Part shown: one piece after another, positions 26,154-37,449 of the stretch
Numbering within the stretch: the first letter of the stretch is position 1
How the letters are laid out: each line of letters opens with the position of its first letter
Origin: an uncultured Paracoccaceae bacterium
GTDB lineage: Bacteria > Pseudomonadota > Alphaproteobacteria > Rhodobacterales > Rhodobacteraceae
Direction of reading: 5' to 3'
NCBI GenBank assembly: GCA_947500825.1
Contig: CANMTR010000007.1
Coordinates: 62,001-126,000, forward strand
Length of the DNA: 64,000 bases
Notes under the pieces: model-generated
What the model was told of the DNA's origin: nothing
What the model saw: the letters and a program-made list of their open reading frames with translations, nothing else
Database searches by the model: none
Position numbers and translations under genes: made by a program

Positions 26154-27052
26154 GCCTCGTCTCCGCCCTCGTCCACCCCGATGAACGGCTCCTCGGGCGC
26201 GACCTCGACCCGCACCGCCTTGGCGCCACCCGCCTGGCCCAGGCGACCCGCCAGGACGGTGCCGCCATCCGGGCCGACCAGGCGCACCCGCCCGATCGAC
26301 CGGCGAGGCAGGGTCAGGAGGTCGCCCGCCTTCAGCGCGCGCACCTCCGCCGCCGACATCGTCACCCGGCCCAGTTCGGCGCGCAGGGCGATCTCGCTGC
26401 CCAGAAGCCGCCCCTCGAACCGGCGCGACCAGCTCTCTCCCCCCGGCGCCTCGACATCCTCGACCCGGTCGGCCCGCGCGCGGGGCAGGATCAGGTGGAT
26501 GGCCCCGGTGCGCCCCCCCCGGGCGCCGAAGGCCAGGTCGATGCGCCAGTGGTCGTGCGGGGCGTCGGCCAGCCCGAGGCGGATCTCGTGCGGCTCGGCC
26601 AGGCGCGTTGCGAATCGCATGCCCGCCATGGGTCGGGGCGCGGGCATCTCCGCGGTCATCGCCTCGTGCAGCTTGAATATCCCGTCGAGCGGCTCGGCCA
26701 GCATCGCCGCGTCGGTGGCGGTGGGGGCGCGCGGCCTCTCGGGCCGCGCCCGGATGCGCCCCAGGGTCTGCTGCTCGATCACCGCCGCCGTCACCGACGG
26801 CTCGATCACCGCCGCGCCGTAGCCTGCAGGCCCGTCGAGGAGCAGAAGCGTCGCCCCCTCGCTCGCCAGTCCGACCGCGGCCTCGGGAAGGATCGGCGCC
26901 GCGACGGCCCGGCCCACCCGAACCTCCGCGCCCAGCCCCCGGCTGAAGCCGTGGGACATGGCGCGCGTCCAAAGTCGCTCCGCCGTGATCGCCGGCGCGG
27001 TCGACGGGGCGGTGGCGCCGATCTTGCGGCGCAGGGGCGTCTGGTCGGTCAT
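26150..27052 (-). CDS. FliM/FliN-family (SpoA domain) protein
   Basis: A 300-residue protein whose C-terminal region (about 205-290), with [30 protein letters not shown] and [18 protein letters not shown], matches the SpoA/surface-presentation-of-antigens fold of flagellar C-ring proteins FliM and FliN. The N-terminal part recalls FliM. No other flagellar gene is in the window. The ATG at 27052 was chosen over a longer open frame reaching into the acs promoter region. It shares a CTAG stop with the convergent gene. Whether it acts at the motor or elsewhere is open. Confidence 0.75.
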   Translation of the reverse strand: MTDQTPLRRKIGATAPSTAPAITAERLWTRAMSHGFSRGLGAEVRVGRAVAAPILPEAAVGLASEGATLLLLDGPAGYGAAVIEPSVTAAVIEQQTLGRIRARPERPRAPTATDAAMLAEPLDGIFKLHEAMTAEMPAPRPMAGMRFATRLAEPHEIRLGLADAPHDHWRIDLAFGARGGRTGAIHLILPRARADRVEDVEAPGGESWSRRFEGRLLGSEIALRAELGRVTMSAAEVRALKAGDLLTLPRRSIGRVRLVGPDGGTVLAGRLGQAGGAKAVRVEVAPEEPFIGVDEGGDEA

Positions 27053-27269
27053 GGATGTCCGGTCGGCTTCGGTGTCAGGCAAGCACCATGGTCCTCCACG
27101 GTTACCAAACCCTTTAGGCGTCCGGCCCGCCGCCCACTTTCCGCGGCCCCGCCTCGCTTCCGGTCCCCGACGCCCCGGCAGGCCGAAGACGTTCGTCTGG
27201 CGGCCCATGTCTCGTCAAAGGGCCGCAAGACACTACGTGACGCACAGGAATAAGGAGGAGGATTCAACT

Positions 27270-29228
<1,959 letters not shown>

Positions 29229-29252
29229 CGCCCCGAGCGGCGTGACGCGACG

Positions 29253-29283
29253 CGGCCCGCCGGAGAGATCCGGCGGGCCGTTT
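29253..29283 (+). terminator. Intrinsic terminator after acs
   Basis: An 11-bp perfect stem (CGGCCCGCCGG, six-base loop, CCGGCGGGCCG) followed by TTT, 24 bases after the acs stop. The T run is short. Confidence 0.8.
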
Positions 29284-29345
29284 CGTCGCGCAGGCGGAAC
29301 GCCGCGACCCCGGCGGCATTGGCCACAGGCCACAAGGAGGTCCAG

Positions 29346-29792
29346 ATGCTTCGCACCATTGCCCTGATCGCCACCCTCGCCCCCCTGCCCGCCCTGGCGC
29401 AGGCCACGATCCCCGTCGAGGATGCTCCCTTCAAGGAGGCCAGCCCGCTCTCCTCGCGCCTCGACCCCGCGGATCTCGTCGACGGCGACCTCTACACCCT
29501 CGTGCCCTCCGATGCGGTGACGGGCGAGCTTCTGGAATCGTCCCGGGTGGTCGATTACGCCGGCAATCGCATCGGCGACGTGGCCGGCATTGTCGGCGAA
29601 GGCGACACCGTCGTCGGCATCGTCCTCCAGGTCGGCGGCGCCTTCGGCGTGCTCGACCATCCCGTGGCGGTGCCGCTCGACGCGATGCTGGTGGGCCGCT
29701 CCGAGGAGCTGGGCGATTCGCGCATCGTGGTGGCCCTCACCAAGTCCGAGCTGGAATCGCTGCCCCCCTACGAGGGTCGAGACGGCGGCTGA
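29346..29792 (+). CDS. Exported PRC-barrel domain protein 1
   Basis: Secreted 148-residue protein: signal peptide MLRTIALIATLAPLPALAQ, a linker, and a PRC-barrel-like domain from about residue 60 (SSRVVDYAGNRIGDVAGIVGEGDTVVGIVLQVGGAFGVLDHPVAVPLDAM). PRC-barrels usually bind RNA or proteins in the cytoplasm; exported forms are common in alphaproteobacteria with unclear roles. AAGGAGG lies just before the ATG at 29346. A second exported PRC-barrel gene follows within 60 bases. Confidence 0.8.
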   Translation: MLRTIALIATLAPLPALAQATIPVEDAPFKEASPLSSRLDPADLVDGDLYTLVPSDAVTGELLESSRVVDYAGNRIGDVAGIVGEGDTVVGIVLQVGGAFGVLDHPVAVPLDAMLVGRSEELGDSRIVVALTKSELESLPPYEGRDGG

Positions 29793-29849
29793 CGGAACGC
29801 CGCCCCCGTCCTCGCCGTTGAGGGGGTGACCCGGATACGGAGAGGTCCC

Positions 29850-30269
29850 ATGCGCTTCCACACCCTGCTCGCCCTCGCGGCCGCCACCGCGCTCTCGGTC
29901 CCGCCCGCCCTCGCCCAGGAGGAGGGAACGGAGGCCGACAACCCCATCGCCGAAACCTTCGGGATCGAGACCGGCCCGGCCGATTTCGACGATATCGAGA
30001 TCGACGGCCTGAGCGTCGAGGCGCTCTCGGGTAGCGACATTCTCGCCCGCAACGGCGACGTAATCGGCCAGGTTGCCGACATTCTTGTGACGGAGGACGA
30101 TGCGGACAAGATCGTCATGGTCCTCGACGACGGCGTGATGGCGGGGACGAGCAACCTCCTGATCCCCCTCGACGAGGTCCAGATCCAGGAGGACGGCGAC
30201 ACCCTCCGCGTCCGCACCACCCTGACCGAGGAGACGGTGGCCCAGCTCGCGGAATACGACTCCATCTGA
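29850..30269 (+). CDS. Exported PRC-barrel domain protein 2
   Basis: Secreted protein of 139 residues (signal peptide MRFHTLLALAAATALSVPPALAQ) with an acidic mature part. The barrel segment is LSGSDILARNGDVIGQVADILVTEDDADKIVMVLDDGVMAGTSNLLIPLDEVQI. It is a distant paralogue of the preceding gene, and the pair probably arose by duplication. The next gene starts at the base after its stop codon. Confidence 0.78.
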   Translation: MRFHTLLALAAATALSVPPALAQEEGTEADNPIAETFGIETGPADFDDIEIDGLSVEALSGSDILARNGDVIGQVADILVTEDDADKIVMVLDDGVMAGTSNLLIPLDEVQIQEDGDTLRVRTTLTEETVAQLAEYDSI

Positions 30270-30608
30270 ATGGGCAGGGATCACCCGATCACGCCCGACG
30301 GGCGCTACTTTGTCGCCAAGGGGCGGCTCTGGCGCCGCACCGATCCCCGGCTGGGCGACACCGAGCGCCGCGCCGCCATCAAGGAGCTGATGCGCGCCCG
30401 TCGGGACGTGGGCCGGTCCGACGCGGAGGAGGACACCCGCGACGCTCGCGACCGGGTGGATGCCGCCAAGCGGCGCCTGGGCGAGCGCGGGCCGGTCTGG
30501 TGGGACGACGGCGCCCCCGACGAAGGCCGGCTCGCCCCCTGGAACAGCTCCTATGCCGGGTGGTGGGACAGCCTTTCCCAAGCAGAGCGGGACGCCGCAA
30601 CCGGCTAG
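30270..30608 (+). CDS. Conserved hypothetical protein, basic-acidic helical
   Basis: A 112-residue cytoplasmic protein without signal or membrane segments. Recognisable features are an N-terminal HPITPDGRYFVAKGRLWRRTDPRL, a charged helix rich in Arg, Asp and Ala, and the segment RGPVWWDDGAPDEGRLAPWNSSYAGWW. Similar hypothetical proteins exist in alphaproteobacteria, but I know of no function. The ATG follows the previous stop codon directly. Its TAG stop overlaps the convergent gene's stop as CTAG. Confidence 0.7.
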   Translation: MGRDHPITPDGRYFVAKGRLWRRTDPRLGDTERRAAIKELMRARRDVGRSDAEEDTRDARDRVDAAKRRLGERGPVWWDDGAPDEGRLAPWNSSYAGWWDSLSQAERDAATG

Positions 30609-31426
30609 GCCCCGTGCCCGCGATCGTATCGCGACCGGGCCGGCTCCGGCGCCGGTTCGCCGTCCACCGCGAGAACCTCCATCTCCAGCGGATGACAGTG
30701 GGCGGCATCCGACGAGTGCTCCGCCCCGCAATCGCCCCCCGGGCAGGCGCTCAGGACCGCCAGGAGGTCGATCTCGGCGAGGAGGTCTAGGTGGTCGCCC
30801 GGACGCACCGGGCTCGCCTTCATGAAGTACCGCCCCTCGGCGTCGAACCCCGTGCACATGAACACGTTCAGCACGTCGTGGACGTGGCTTTCCGCCTCCG
30901 CCAGCGGCAGGCCCGTGGCCCGCGACAGCGCCCGCGTCAGGTTGGAGTGGCACGTCCGGTGATAGTCGCGCCCCTGCAGCAGCCGCGCGGTATAAGGATC
31001 GCACCGCGTTCCGATCACGTCGTGGACCCGGCCGCCGAACGCGTCCGTCCCGTACCAGTCGAGCGAATCGTGCACGACCGTCGCCATCGGCCGCAGGTGG
31101 GGGAAACCGGACCAGAGCCGATCCCCGGTGCTCACGTGGCTGCCATGGAGCGCCCGCGTCTTGCCGGAATAGAACCGCTCCGACAGGTCGTCCGCCGCGA
31201 AGAGGTTCAGGTCTCCCACCTGCGGCCCCTCCACCGACCGGATGCGCAGCACCTGGCCGCGCGCCACCCTTATGGCGCGGGCATCGCGGGGAGGCACCCG
31301 CACGCCGCCCACCCGTGTCAGGGCGCCCACCCGGCCCAGACCCGGATCGGGCAGCGCCTCGGGCGGGTAGCAGATCACCGGGGCGACCGCGCGGCGCCTC
31401 TCGGCATCCGCGGGCGCTTCAGGCAT
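30605..31426 (-). CDS. DUF1989 (urea carboxylase-associated) family protein
   Basis: A 273-residue protein of the DUF1989 family, which often accompanies urea amidolyase and aminomethyl-transfer genes. Conserved stretches include VRVARGQVLRIRSVEGPQVGDLNLF-type sequence, FYSGKTRALHGSHVSTGDRLW, HDVIGTRCDPYT, DVLNVFMCTGF and the Cys cluster SACPGGDCG. No urea or amine utilisation genes adjoin it. It starts eight bases before the end of the lipoprotein gene upstream and so probably shares its transcript. Confidence 0.82.
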   Translation of the reverse strand: MPEAPADAERRRAVAPVICYPPEALPDPGLGRVGALTRVGGVRVPPRDARAIRVARGQVLRIRSVEGPQVGDLNLFAADDLSERFYSGKTRALHGSHVSTGDRLWSGFPHLRPMATVVHDSLDWYGTDAFGGRVHDVIGTRCDPYTARLLQGRDYHRTCHSNLTRALSRATGLPLAEAESHVHDVLNVFMCTGFDAEGRYFMKASPVRPGDHLDLLAEIDLLAVLSACPGGDCGAEHSSDAAHCHPLEMEVLAVDGEPAPEPARSRYDRGHGA

Positions 31427-31658
31427 CGCAGACCTGCTGGCCCAGGTCGTTCCTGAGCGGGACGCCCGGGCCCTCGGCCTCCAGCACGACGCCGTAGCAG
31501 CCCTGGTCGTCGCGCACGAGGAAGCCGGGGTCGATCCCGTTCGGCAGGGCCGTCCGTGCCTCCGGCGAGATGTTCCTCAACCGGCCTTCCTCGTCGTATT
31601 CCGAGAATATGCAGCCCGAGAGGATCGCCAGGATCGCTCCGCTCGCCAAGATGCGCAC
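31419..31658 (-). CDS. Small predicted lipoprotein
   Basis: A 79-residue predicted lipoprotein with GTG start at 31658. The signal [15 protein letters not shown] ends in a lipobox LSGC (Cys at about 16), followed by a hydrophilic mature part with two further Cys (DDQGCYG and the C-terminal QQVCDA). A GGGGGAAG ribosome-binding site supports the GTG. It overlaps the DUF1989 gene by eight bases. No known family recognised. Confidence 0.7.
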   Translation of the reverse strand: MRILASGAILAILSGCIFSEYDEEGRLRNISPEARTALPNGIDPGFLVRDDQGCYGVVLEAEGPGVPLRNDLGQQVCDA

Positions 31659-31860
31659 TGGTCTTCCCCCGTTTGCGTGGATCGGCGCGACGCTAGCAGA
31701 GGCGCCCGGCCCGTCAAGCGCCCGGCCGCGGCGCCGGGGCGTCTTCGTCTTTCGCCCGCGGCGGCGCTGCCCTATAGACGGGCGTGGAAAGACGCCCCGG
31801 ATCCGGGGAACGAAAGGGACAGCGCCCCCGACGGGGGGCGACAACGCGACGGGGACGGCA

Positions 31861-32361
31861 ATGAGCGACAGATCGCACGACACGGACGTGGCCTTCATTC
31901 GGGCGCTCGCGGAATTGCTGCACGAGAACGACCTTACCGAGCTCAGGGTCAAGCGCGACTACGCCCCCGACGACAGCCTCGACGTGCGCGTCTCCCGCAT
32001 GACCCAGGCCCCCGTGGCCGCGCCCGCCACCGTGCCGGCCCAGCCGCAGCCCGCGCCGGCCCCTTCCGCCCCGTCCGGCGGGACAGAGACCCAGGCCCCG
32101 GCCGAGACGACGGACCCCGGCGCCGAGCCGGGCGCCGTGACCTCGCCCATGGTCGGCACGGTCTATCTCTCGCCCGAACCCGGTGCCGCCGCCTTCGTGT
32201 CGGTGGGCGACCAGGTGGGCGAAGGCCAGACTCTGATGATCGTCGAGGCGATGAAGACCATGAACCACATCCCCGCCCCCCGCGCCGGCACCGTCAAGCG
32301 CATCCTCGTTTCCGACGGCGCGCCGGTCGAATACGGCGCGCCCCTCGTCGTGCTGGTCTGA
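31861..32361 (+). CDS. accB: AccB, biotin carboxyl carrier protein
   Basis: Carries biotin between the biotin carboxylase and carboxyltransferase of acetyl-CoA carboxylase, the first step of fatty acid synthesis. The 166-residue product has an N-terminal helical domain ([17 protein letters not shown]), a Pro/Ala-rich flexible linker (about 48-85), and the biotinyl domain with EAMKTMNHI, whose Lys is biotinylated. accC starts ten bases after the stop. The ATG at 31861 gives the normal length. Confidence 0.96.
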   Translation: MSDRSHDTDVAFIRALAELLHENDLTELRVKRDYAPDDSLDVRVSRMTQAPVAAPATVPAQPQPAPAPSAPSGGTETQAPAETTDPGAEPGAVTSPMVGTVYLSPEPGAAAFVSVGDQVGEGQTLMIVEAMKTMNHIPAPRAGTVKRILVSDGAPVEYGAPLVVLV

Positions 32362-32371
32362 GGCGGGGCGG

Positions 32372-33718
32372 ATGTTCAACAAGATCCTGGTCGCCAACCG
32401 AGGGGAGATCGCGCTGCGCGTCATCCGCGCCGCCCGCGAGATGGGGATCGGCTCCGTGGCCGTCCATTCCACCGCCGACGCGGACGCGATGCACGTGCGC
32501 ATGGCCGACGAATCGGTCTGCATCGGTCCGCCCTCGGCAGCGCAATCCTACCTCAACTTCCCCGCCATCATCTCCGCCTGCGAGGTCACCGGCGCCCAGG
32601 CGATCCATCCGGGCTACGGCTTTCTCTCCGAGAACGCCCAGTTCGTGCAGATCGTCGAGGACCACGAGCTGACCTTCATCGGCCCCCGCGCCGAGCACAT
32701 CCGCATCATGGGCGACAAGATCACCGCGAAGGAGACGATGAAGGCCCTGGGCGTTCCCTGCGTGCCCGGCTCCGAAGGCGGCGTGCCCGATTTCGCCACC
32801 GCGAAGCGGCTGGGAGCCGAGATCGGCTTTCCCCTGATCGTCAAGGCCACCGCCGGCGGCGGCGGGCGCGGCATGAAGCTCGCCCGCACCGAGGCCGAAC
32901 TCGAACGCGCCTTCCAGACCGCCCGGGCCGAGGCCAAGGCCGCCTTCGGCAACGACGAGGTCTATCTGGAGAAATACCTGGGCGCTCCGCGCCACATCGA
33001 GGTTCAGGTCTTCGGCGACGGCAAGGGCGGCGCGGTCCACCTGGGCGAGCGCGACTGCTCGCTCCAGCGCCGCCACCAGAAGGTGCTGGAGGAGGCCCCC
33101 GGCCCCTCCATCAGCCCCGAGCAGCGCGCCCGGATCGGCGCCACCTGTGCCGAAGCCGTGGCCCGGATCGGCTATGCCGGCGCGGGCACGATCGAGTTCC
33201 TCTACGAGGACGGGCAGTTCTACTTCATCGAGATGAACACCCGCCTCCAGGTCGAGCATCCGGTGACCGAGGCGATATACGGCGTCGATCTGGTGCGCGA
33301 GCAGATCCGCGTCGCCGCCGGCGAACCCCTGAGCTTCACCCAGGCCGATCTCTCCCCCCGCGGCCATGCCATCGAGGTGCGCATCAACGCCGAGAAACTG
33401 CCCTCCTTCTCGCCCTCTCCGGGGCGGATCACCCAGTACCACGCCCCCGGCGGGCTTGGCGTGCGGATCGATTCGGCTCTCTACGACGGCTACCGCATAC
33501 CGCCCTACTACGATTCGCTCATCGGCAAGCTCATCGTCCACGGGCGCGACCGGCCCGAGGCGCTCGCCCGCCTCGACCGCGCCCTGGGCGAGCTGATCGT
33601 CGACGGGATCGACACGACCCTGCCCCTGTTCCACGCCCTGCTGAAGACCGACGCGGTGATCACCGGCGACTACACGATTCATTGGCTCGAAGAATGGCTC
33701 GCCCGGAACCTCGAGTGA
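32372..33718 (+). CDS. accC: AccC, biotin carboxylase
   Basis: ATP-grasp enzyme (448 residues) that carboxylates biotin on AccB. It begins [21 protein letters not shown], has the glycine-rich ATP loop [32 protein letters not shown], the [18 protein letters not shown] signature and [18 protein letters not shown]. It ends in an overlap with the next gene: the last bases GTGA serve as accC stop and aat GTG start. Confidence 0.98.
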   Translation: MFNKILVANRGEIALRVIRAAREMGIGSVAVHSTADADAMHVRMADESVCIGPPSAAQSYLNFPAIISACEVTGAQAIHPGYGFLSENAQFVQIVEDHELTFIGPRAEHIRIMGDKITAKETMKALGVPCVPGSEGGVPDFATAKRLGAEIGFPLIVKATAGGGGRGMKLARTEAELERAFQTARAEAKAAFGNDEVYLEKYLGAPRHIEVQVFGDGKGGAVHLGERDCSLQRRHQKVLEEAPGPSISPEQRARIGATCAEAVARIGYAGAGTIEFLYEDGQFYFIEMNTRLQVEHPVTEAIYGVDLVREQIRVAAGEPLSFTQADLSPRGHAIEVRINAEKLPSFSPSPGRITQYHAPGGLGVRIDSALYDGYRIPPYYDSLIGKLIVHGRDRPEALARLDRALGELIVDGIDTTLPLFHALLKTDAVITGDYTIHWLEEWLARNLE

Positions 33719-34356
33719 ACGCACCGGGCCTGACGCCCGAACTCGTCCTCGCGGCCTACGCCCAGGGGATCTTTCCCATGGCCGAGCAGCGCGACTCGAC
33801 CGAGATCTACTGGATCGATCCGCGCCGTCGCGGCATCCTGCCCCTCGACGGCTTCCACGTTTCGCGCTCTCTGCAGCGCCGCGCCCGCCGTGGAGACTAC
33901 GCCATTACATTCGACCGCGACTTCGCCGGCGTGGTGGCGGGCTGCGCGGGCCGTCCCGAGACCTGGATCAACGACGAGATCGCCGCGATCTACGGCGCGC
34001 TGCACCTGTCGGGCCACGCCCACTCGGTCGAGGTCTGGGACGGCGAGGTCCTCGCGGGGGGCGTCTACGGGGTCGCGATCGGGTCGGCCTTCTTCGGCGA
34101 ATCGATGTTCTCGCAGCGCACGGATGCCTCCAAGCTGGGGCTTCTCTACCTGATCGACCGGCTGCGGCAGGGGCGCTTCACCCTGTTCGACACCCAGTTC
34201 GTGACCGATCACCTCGCCTCCCTTGGCGCGGTGGAGATCGAGCGGCGCGACTACCAGCGCCGCCTGGCCAAGGCGATCCGGCGCACCGCCCAGTTCGAGG
34301 ACGGGCCGGCGCCATCAGCGGATCAGGTCGTGCAGCGGATGACCCAGACGTCGTAG
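33715..34356 (+). CDS. aat: Leucyl/phenylalanyl-tRNA-protein transferase
   Basis: N-end-rule enzyme that adds Leu or Phe to proteins with N-terminal Lys or Arg, marking them for ClpAP. The 213-residue product shows [11 protein letters not shown], the [12 protein letters not shown] motif, [16 protein letters not shown] and the C-terminal [20 protein letters not shown] take the GTG at 33715, overlapping the accC stop; an upstream ATG inside accC is possible but less likely. Its last 34 bases overlap the convergent DUF2155 gene. Confidence 0.93.
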   Translation: MNAPGLTPELVLAAYAQGIFPMAEQRDSTEIYWIDPRRRGILPLDGFHVSRSLQRRARRGDYAITFDRDFAGVVAGCAGRPETWINDEIAAIYGALHLSGHAHSVEVWDGEVLAGGVYGVAIGSAFFGESMFSQRTDASKLGLLYLIDRLRQGRFTLFDTQFVTDHLASLGAVEIERRDYQRRLAKAIRRTAQFEDGPAPSADQVVQRMTQTS

Positions 34357-34805
34357 CGCGGATGGTCGAGCGGGTTCAGCGCCGGGGCGGAGGCGACCAT
34401 CCAGCCCGCGAAATCGGGCGTCTCGGCCCCTTCGTCCCGGATCGTCAGATAGGCATAGGCATCGCCCGACGGGTTCGCCTCCGGGAAGCGGCATTGCGAC
34501 AGGGTCACGCGCAGTTGCCCCAGCCCCCGGGTCTCGCCCACGTTCATCTCGATATCGCGCACCGTGCCGTTCAGCCGGTCGAGGCCGCGCAGAACGGCCG
34601 CCCCGCCCTGGGCGACGCGCTCGTTTTCCTCGCGGGTGATATCCTCGTCTTGGTCGAGCGGGATCAGGATACCGTTCTCCCAGTCCTCGCGCATGACGTC
34701 GCCGTCCTCCTCTCCTTCGAAGAGGTCCTCGGCTCCCTCGATGCGCTCCTGCGCCATGAGGGGCGCGGACATGACCGCGAGGGTCAGCGCGAGCGCACGG
34801 ATCAT
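34323..34805 (-). CDS. DUF2155 domain protein, exported
   Basis: Secreted protein of 160 residues (signal peptide [19 protein letters not shown]) with an acidic N-terminal part and a C-terminal DUF2155 domain: [41 protein letters not shown] to [27 protein letters not shown]. In alphaproteobacteria it is found beside the NDUFA12-like gene, as here (ATGA overlap). Function unknown. The C-terminal 11 codons are antisense to the end of aat. Confidence 0.88.
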   Translation of the reverse strand: MIRALALTLAVMSAPLMAQERIEGAEDLFEGEEDGDVMREDWENGILIPLDQDEDITREENERVAQGGAAVLRGLDRLNGTVRDIEMNVGETRGLGQLRVTLSQCRFPEANPSGDAYAYLTIRDEGAETPDFAGWMVASAPALNPLDHPRYDVWVIRCTT

Positions 34806-35194
34806 TCCGGGCTCCACGCCTCGTAGTCACTCTTGGGCTTGGTCTCCGCGCGCCGGATCGAGCCCGCGGGCGCATAGGCACCAGGGGTCCCGGTCAGGTT
34901 GGGCAGGTGCGGCTTTTGCCACTCCTGCACCTTGATCGGGCGCTCTAGGGGCGTCTCCTTCCAGGTGTGGTGCAGCCAGCCGTGCCATTCCGGCCCGACC
35001 CGGCTTGCCTCCGCCTCGCCGGAGTAGATCACCCAGCGCCGCTTGCCGTCCTTCGACTGGTAAAAGACGTTTCCGGCATCGTCCTCGCCGACCTTCTGGC
35101 CGTGGCGCCAGGTCCAGAGCAGCGTGTTGAGCGTGGCGCCGTGCCACCAGGTCACCGCCTGCAGAACTCGTCTCATCTTGCTCATCGTCGGCAT
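34802..35194 (-). CDS. NDUFA12-like NADH:ubiquinone oxidoreductase subunit
   Basis: A 130-residue protein homologous to the mitochondrial complex I accessory subunit NDUFA12/B17.2, found in bacteria mainly in alphaproteobacteria. It has [32 protein letters not shown] and the [14 protein letters not shown] motif, then a Pro-rich tail ([21 protein letters not shown]-type). The ATG at 35194 follows GAGGGG; internal ATGs at 35185 and 35176 are alternatives. It likely stabilises complex I at the membrane. Confidence 0.93.
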   Translation of the reverse strand: MPTMSKMRRVLQAVTWWHGATLNTLLWTWRHGQKVGEDDAGNVFYQSKDGKRRWVIYSGEAEASRVGPEWHGWLHHTWKETPLERPIKVQEWQKPHLPNLTGTPGAYAPAGSIRRAETKPKSDYEAWSPE

Positions 35195-35271
35195 CCTTAC
35201 CCCTCGTGCCGCCCGATATGGCGCAAACCCCGCACGGCGTCCAGACGCCGGCGGGGCGTCCCGGCCCGGCC

Positions 35272-36528
35272 TCAGCCGGCCGAGGCGCTCTCCTTCTGGT
35301 CGGCATAGATCATCAGCGGGGACGCGTCGGAGGTGACGGCCTCGTCGTTGACCACGACCTCGTCCACTTCGGTCCGGCCCGGCAGGTCGAACATCGTGTC
35401 GAGCAGGATGTCCTCCATGATCGACCGCAGGCCGCGCGCGCCCGTCTTGCGCTCGATGGCACGCTTGGCGATCGCCTTGAGCGCGTCCTCGGTGAAGGTC
35501 AGCTCCACGTCCTCCAGCTCGAACAGGCGCTGGTACTGCTTCACGAGCGCGTTCTTGGGCTGGGTCAGGATGGTGACGAGCGCCTCCTCGTCGAGGTCCT
35601 CCAGCGTGGCGATCACCGGCAGGCGGCCGACGAACTCGGGGATCAGCCCGAACTTCAGCAGGTCCTCCGGCTCCAGCGACGACAATTGCTCGCCGACGCC
35701 CTGATCTTCCTCGGATTTGACATCGGCGCCGAATCCGATGGCCGAGCCCTTGCCGCGCTGGGCGATGATCTTCTCGAGCCCGGCGAAGGCGCCGCCGCAG
35801 ATGAACAGGATGTTCGTGGTGTCCACCTGCAGGAATTCCTGCTGCGGATGCTTGCGGCCGCCCTGGGGCGGAACGGATGCGACGGTGCCCTCCATGATCT
35901 TCAGGAGCGCCTGTTGCACCCCCTCCCCGGAGACGTCTCTCGTTATGGACGGGTTGTCCGACTTGCGCGTGATCTTGTCGACCTCGTCGATATAGACGAT
36001 GCCGCGCTGCGCCCGCTCCACGTTGTACTCGCTGGCCTGCAGCAGCTTGAGGATGATGTTCTCCACGTCCTCGCCGACATAGCCCGCCTCGGTCAGCGTG
36101 GTGGCGTCGGCCATGGTGAAGGGCACGTCGAGAATGCGCGCCAGCGTCTGCGCCAGCAGCGTCTTGCCGCAGCCCGTGGGGCCGATCAGCAGGATGTTCG
36201 ACTTGTTCAGCTCGATCTCGGACTTGCCGGCGTTGTTGAGGCGCTTGTAGTGGTTGTGCACCGCCACCGACAGGACCCGCTTGGCGATCCTCTGGCCGAT
36301 CACGTAATCGTCCAGAACCTCGCAGATCTCCTTGGGCGTGGGCACCCCTTCGGAGGATTTCAGGCCCGAGGACTTCGTCTCCTCGCGGATGATGTCCATG
36401 CACAATTCGACGCATTCGTCGCAGATGAACACCGTCGGGCCCGCGATCAGCTTGCGCACCTCGTGCTGGCTCTTGCCGCAGAACGAGCAGTAGAGAGTGT
36501 TCTTTCCGTCGCCGGAATTGTTCGCCAT
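35272..36528 (-). CDS. clpX: ClpX, ATPase of the ClpXP protease
   Basis: AAA+ unfoldase (418 residues) feeding tagged substrates to ClpP. The N-terminal zinc domain shows CSFCGKSQ and CDECVELC; Walker A is [16 protein letters not shown], Walker B is [11 protein letters not shown], and the pore-2/IGF region near residue 265 reads SAIGFGADV. In alphaproteobacteria ClpXP degrades CtrA and other cell-cycle regulators, so it bears on the CtrA-like sites noted elsewhere. It lies 130 bases downstream of clpP but behind a terminator, so it probably has its own promoter. Confidence 0.98.
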   Translation of the reverse strand: MANNSGDGKNTLYCSFCGKSQHEVRKLIAGPTVFICDECVELCMDIIREETKSSGLKSSEGVPTPKEICEVLDDYVIGQRIAKRVLSVAVHNHYKRLNNAGKSEIELNKSNILLIGPTGCGKTLLAQTLARILDVPFTMADATTLTEAGYVGEDVENIILKLLQASEYNVERAQRGIVYIDEVDKITRKSDNPSITRDVSGEGVQQALLKIMEGTVASVPPQGGRKHPQQEFLQVDTTNILFICGGAFAGLEKIIAQRGKGSAIGFGADVKSEEDQGVGEQLSSLEPEDLLKFGLIPEFVGRLPVIATLEDLDEEALVTILTQPKNALVKQYQRLFELEDVELTFTEDALKAIAKRAIERKTGARGLRSIMEDILLDTMFDLPGRTEVDEVVVNDEAVTSDASPLMIYADQKESASAG

Positions 36529-36619
36529 GGCTGGTCCTTCGGGGGCGTCCGCCCCTCTTCTCGCGCCTCGAACGTCGTATCGTTCAAACCTAGGGTACGC
36601 CCGGCGCACCCGCAATCGC

Positions 36620-36649
36620 AAAAAGGCCGGCGCCGCCGGGGCGCCGGCC
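36620..36649 (-). terminator. Intrinsic terminator between clpP and clpX
   Basis: On the minus strand a 10-bp perfect stem (GGCCGGCGCC/GGCGCCGGCC, five-base loop) is followed by five T, right after the clpP stop. It should reduce read-through from clpP into clpX. Confidence 0.85.
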
Positions 36650-36657
36650 CGTCACCG

Positions 36658-37290
36658 TCAGGAGGTCGCTTCGGCCTGTTCCTTGCGGTCCTCGACGATC
36701 TCGTCGATCAGGCCCCACTCCTTGGCCTCCTCGGGCGACATGAACTTGTCGCGCTCGAGCGCGTCGTGAACCGTCTGCAGGTCCTGACCCGTGTGCTTGA
36801 CGTAGATCTGGTTCAGCCGGTCCTTCAACTTCTGGGTCTCCTGGGCGTGGATCATGATGTCCGTCGCCTGCCCCTGGTAGCCGCCGGAGGGCTGGTGGAC
36901 CATCACCCGGCTGTTGGGCAGCGAGAAGCGCATACCCGGCGCGCCGGCCGCCAGCAGCAGCGACCCCATGGAGGCCGCCTGTCCCACCACGAGGGTGGAG
37001 ACCTTGGGCCGGATGTACTGCATCGTGTCGTAGATCGACAGCCCCGAGGTCACCACGCCGCCGGGCGAGTTGATGTACATCGAGATCTCTTTCTTGGGGT
37101 TCTCGGCCTCAAGGTGCAGAAGCTGCGCCACGACGAGGCTCGACATCCCGTCATGGACGGGCCCCGAGAGGAAGATGATGCGCTCCTTGAGGAGCCGCGA
37201 GAAGATGTCGTAGGCCCGCTCCCCGCGCGAGGTCTGCTCGACGACCATGGGGACGAGGTTGTTCATGTAGTGCTCGTGGGGGTCGCGCAT
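36658..37290 (-). CDS. clpP: ClpP, proteolytic subunit
   Basis: Serine peptidase (210 residues) forming the double-ring proteolytic chamber. The catalytic Ser lies in [16 protein letters not shown] (about residue 106) and the His in [33 protein letters not shown] and the Asp-containing C-terminal half complete the fold. It starts [23 protein letters not shown]. An internal Met (residue 9) is an alternative. A terminator immediately follows it. Confidence 0.97.
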   Translation of the reverse strand: MRDPHEHYMNNLVPMVVEQTSRGERAYDIFSRLLKERIIFLSGPVHDGMSSLVVAQLLHLEAENPKKEISMYINSPGGVVTSGLSIYDTMQYIRPKVSTLVVGQAASMGSLLLAAGAPGMRFSLPNSRVMVHQPSGGYQGQATDIMIHAQETQKLKDRLNQIYVKHTGQDLQTVHDALERDKFMSPEEAKEWGLIDEIVEDRKEQAEATS

Positions 37291-37449
37291 GGACCGGCCT
37301 TTCCTGTTCCTGCCTTCGACGTCGGGGGAGTCTTAGTGATGGCCGACCGGGGCCGCAAGGAGACGCCGGGACGCGCCCCGGGGCGCTCCGCCGGACCTTT
37401 CGCGACGTCAGGCCGTGTCGGGCGGTGTCGGGGCCGTGTCGGTACCGCG

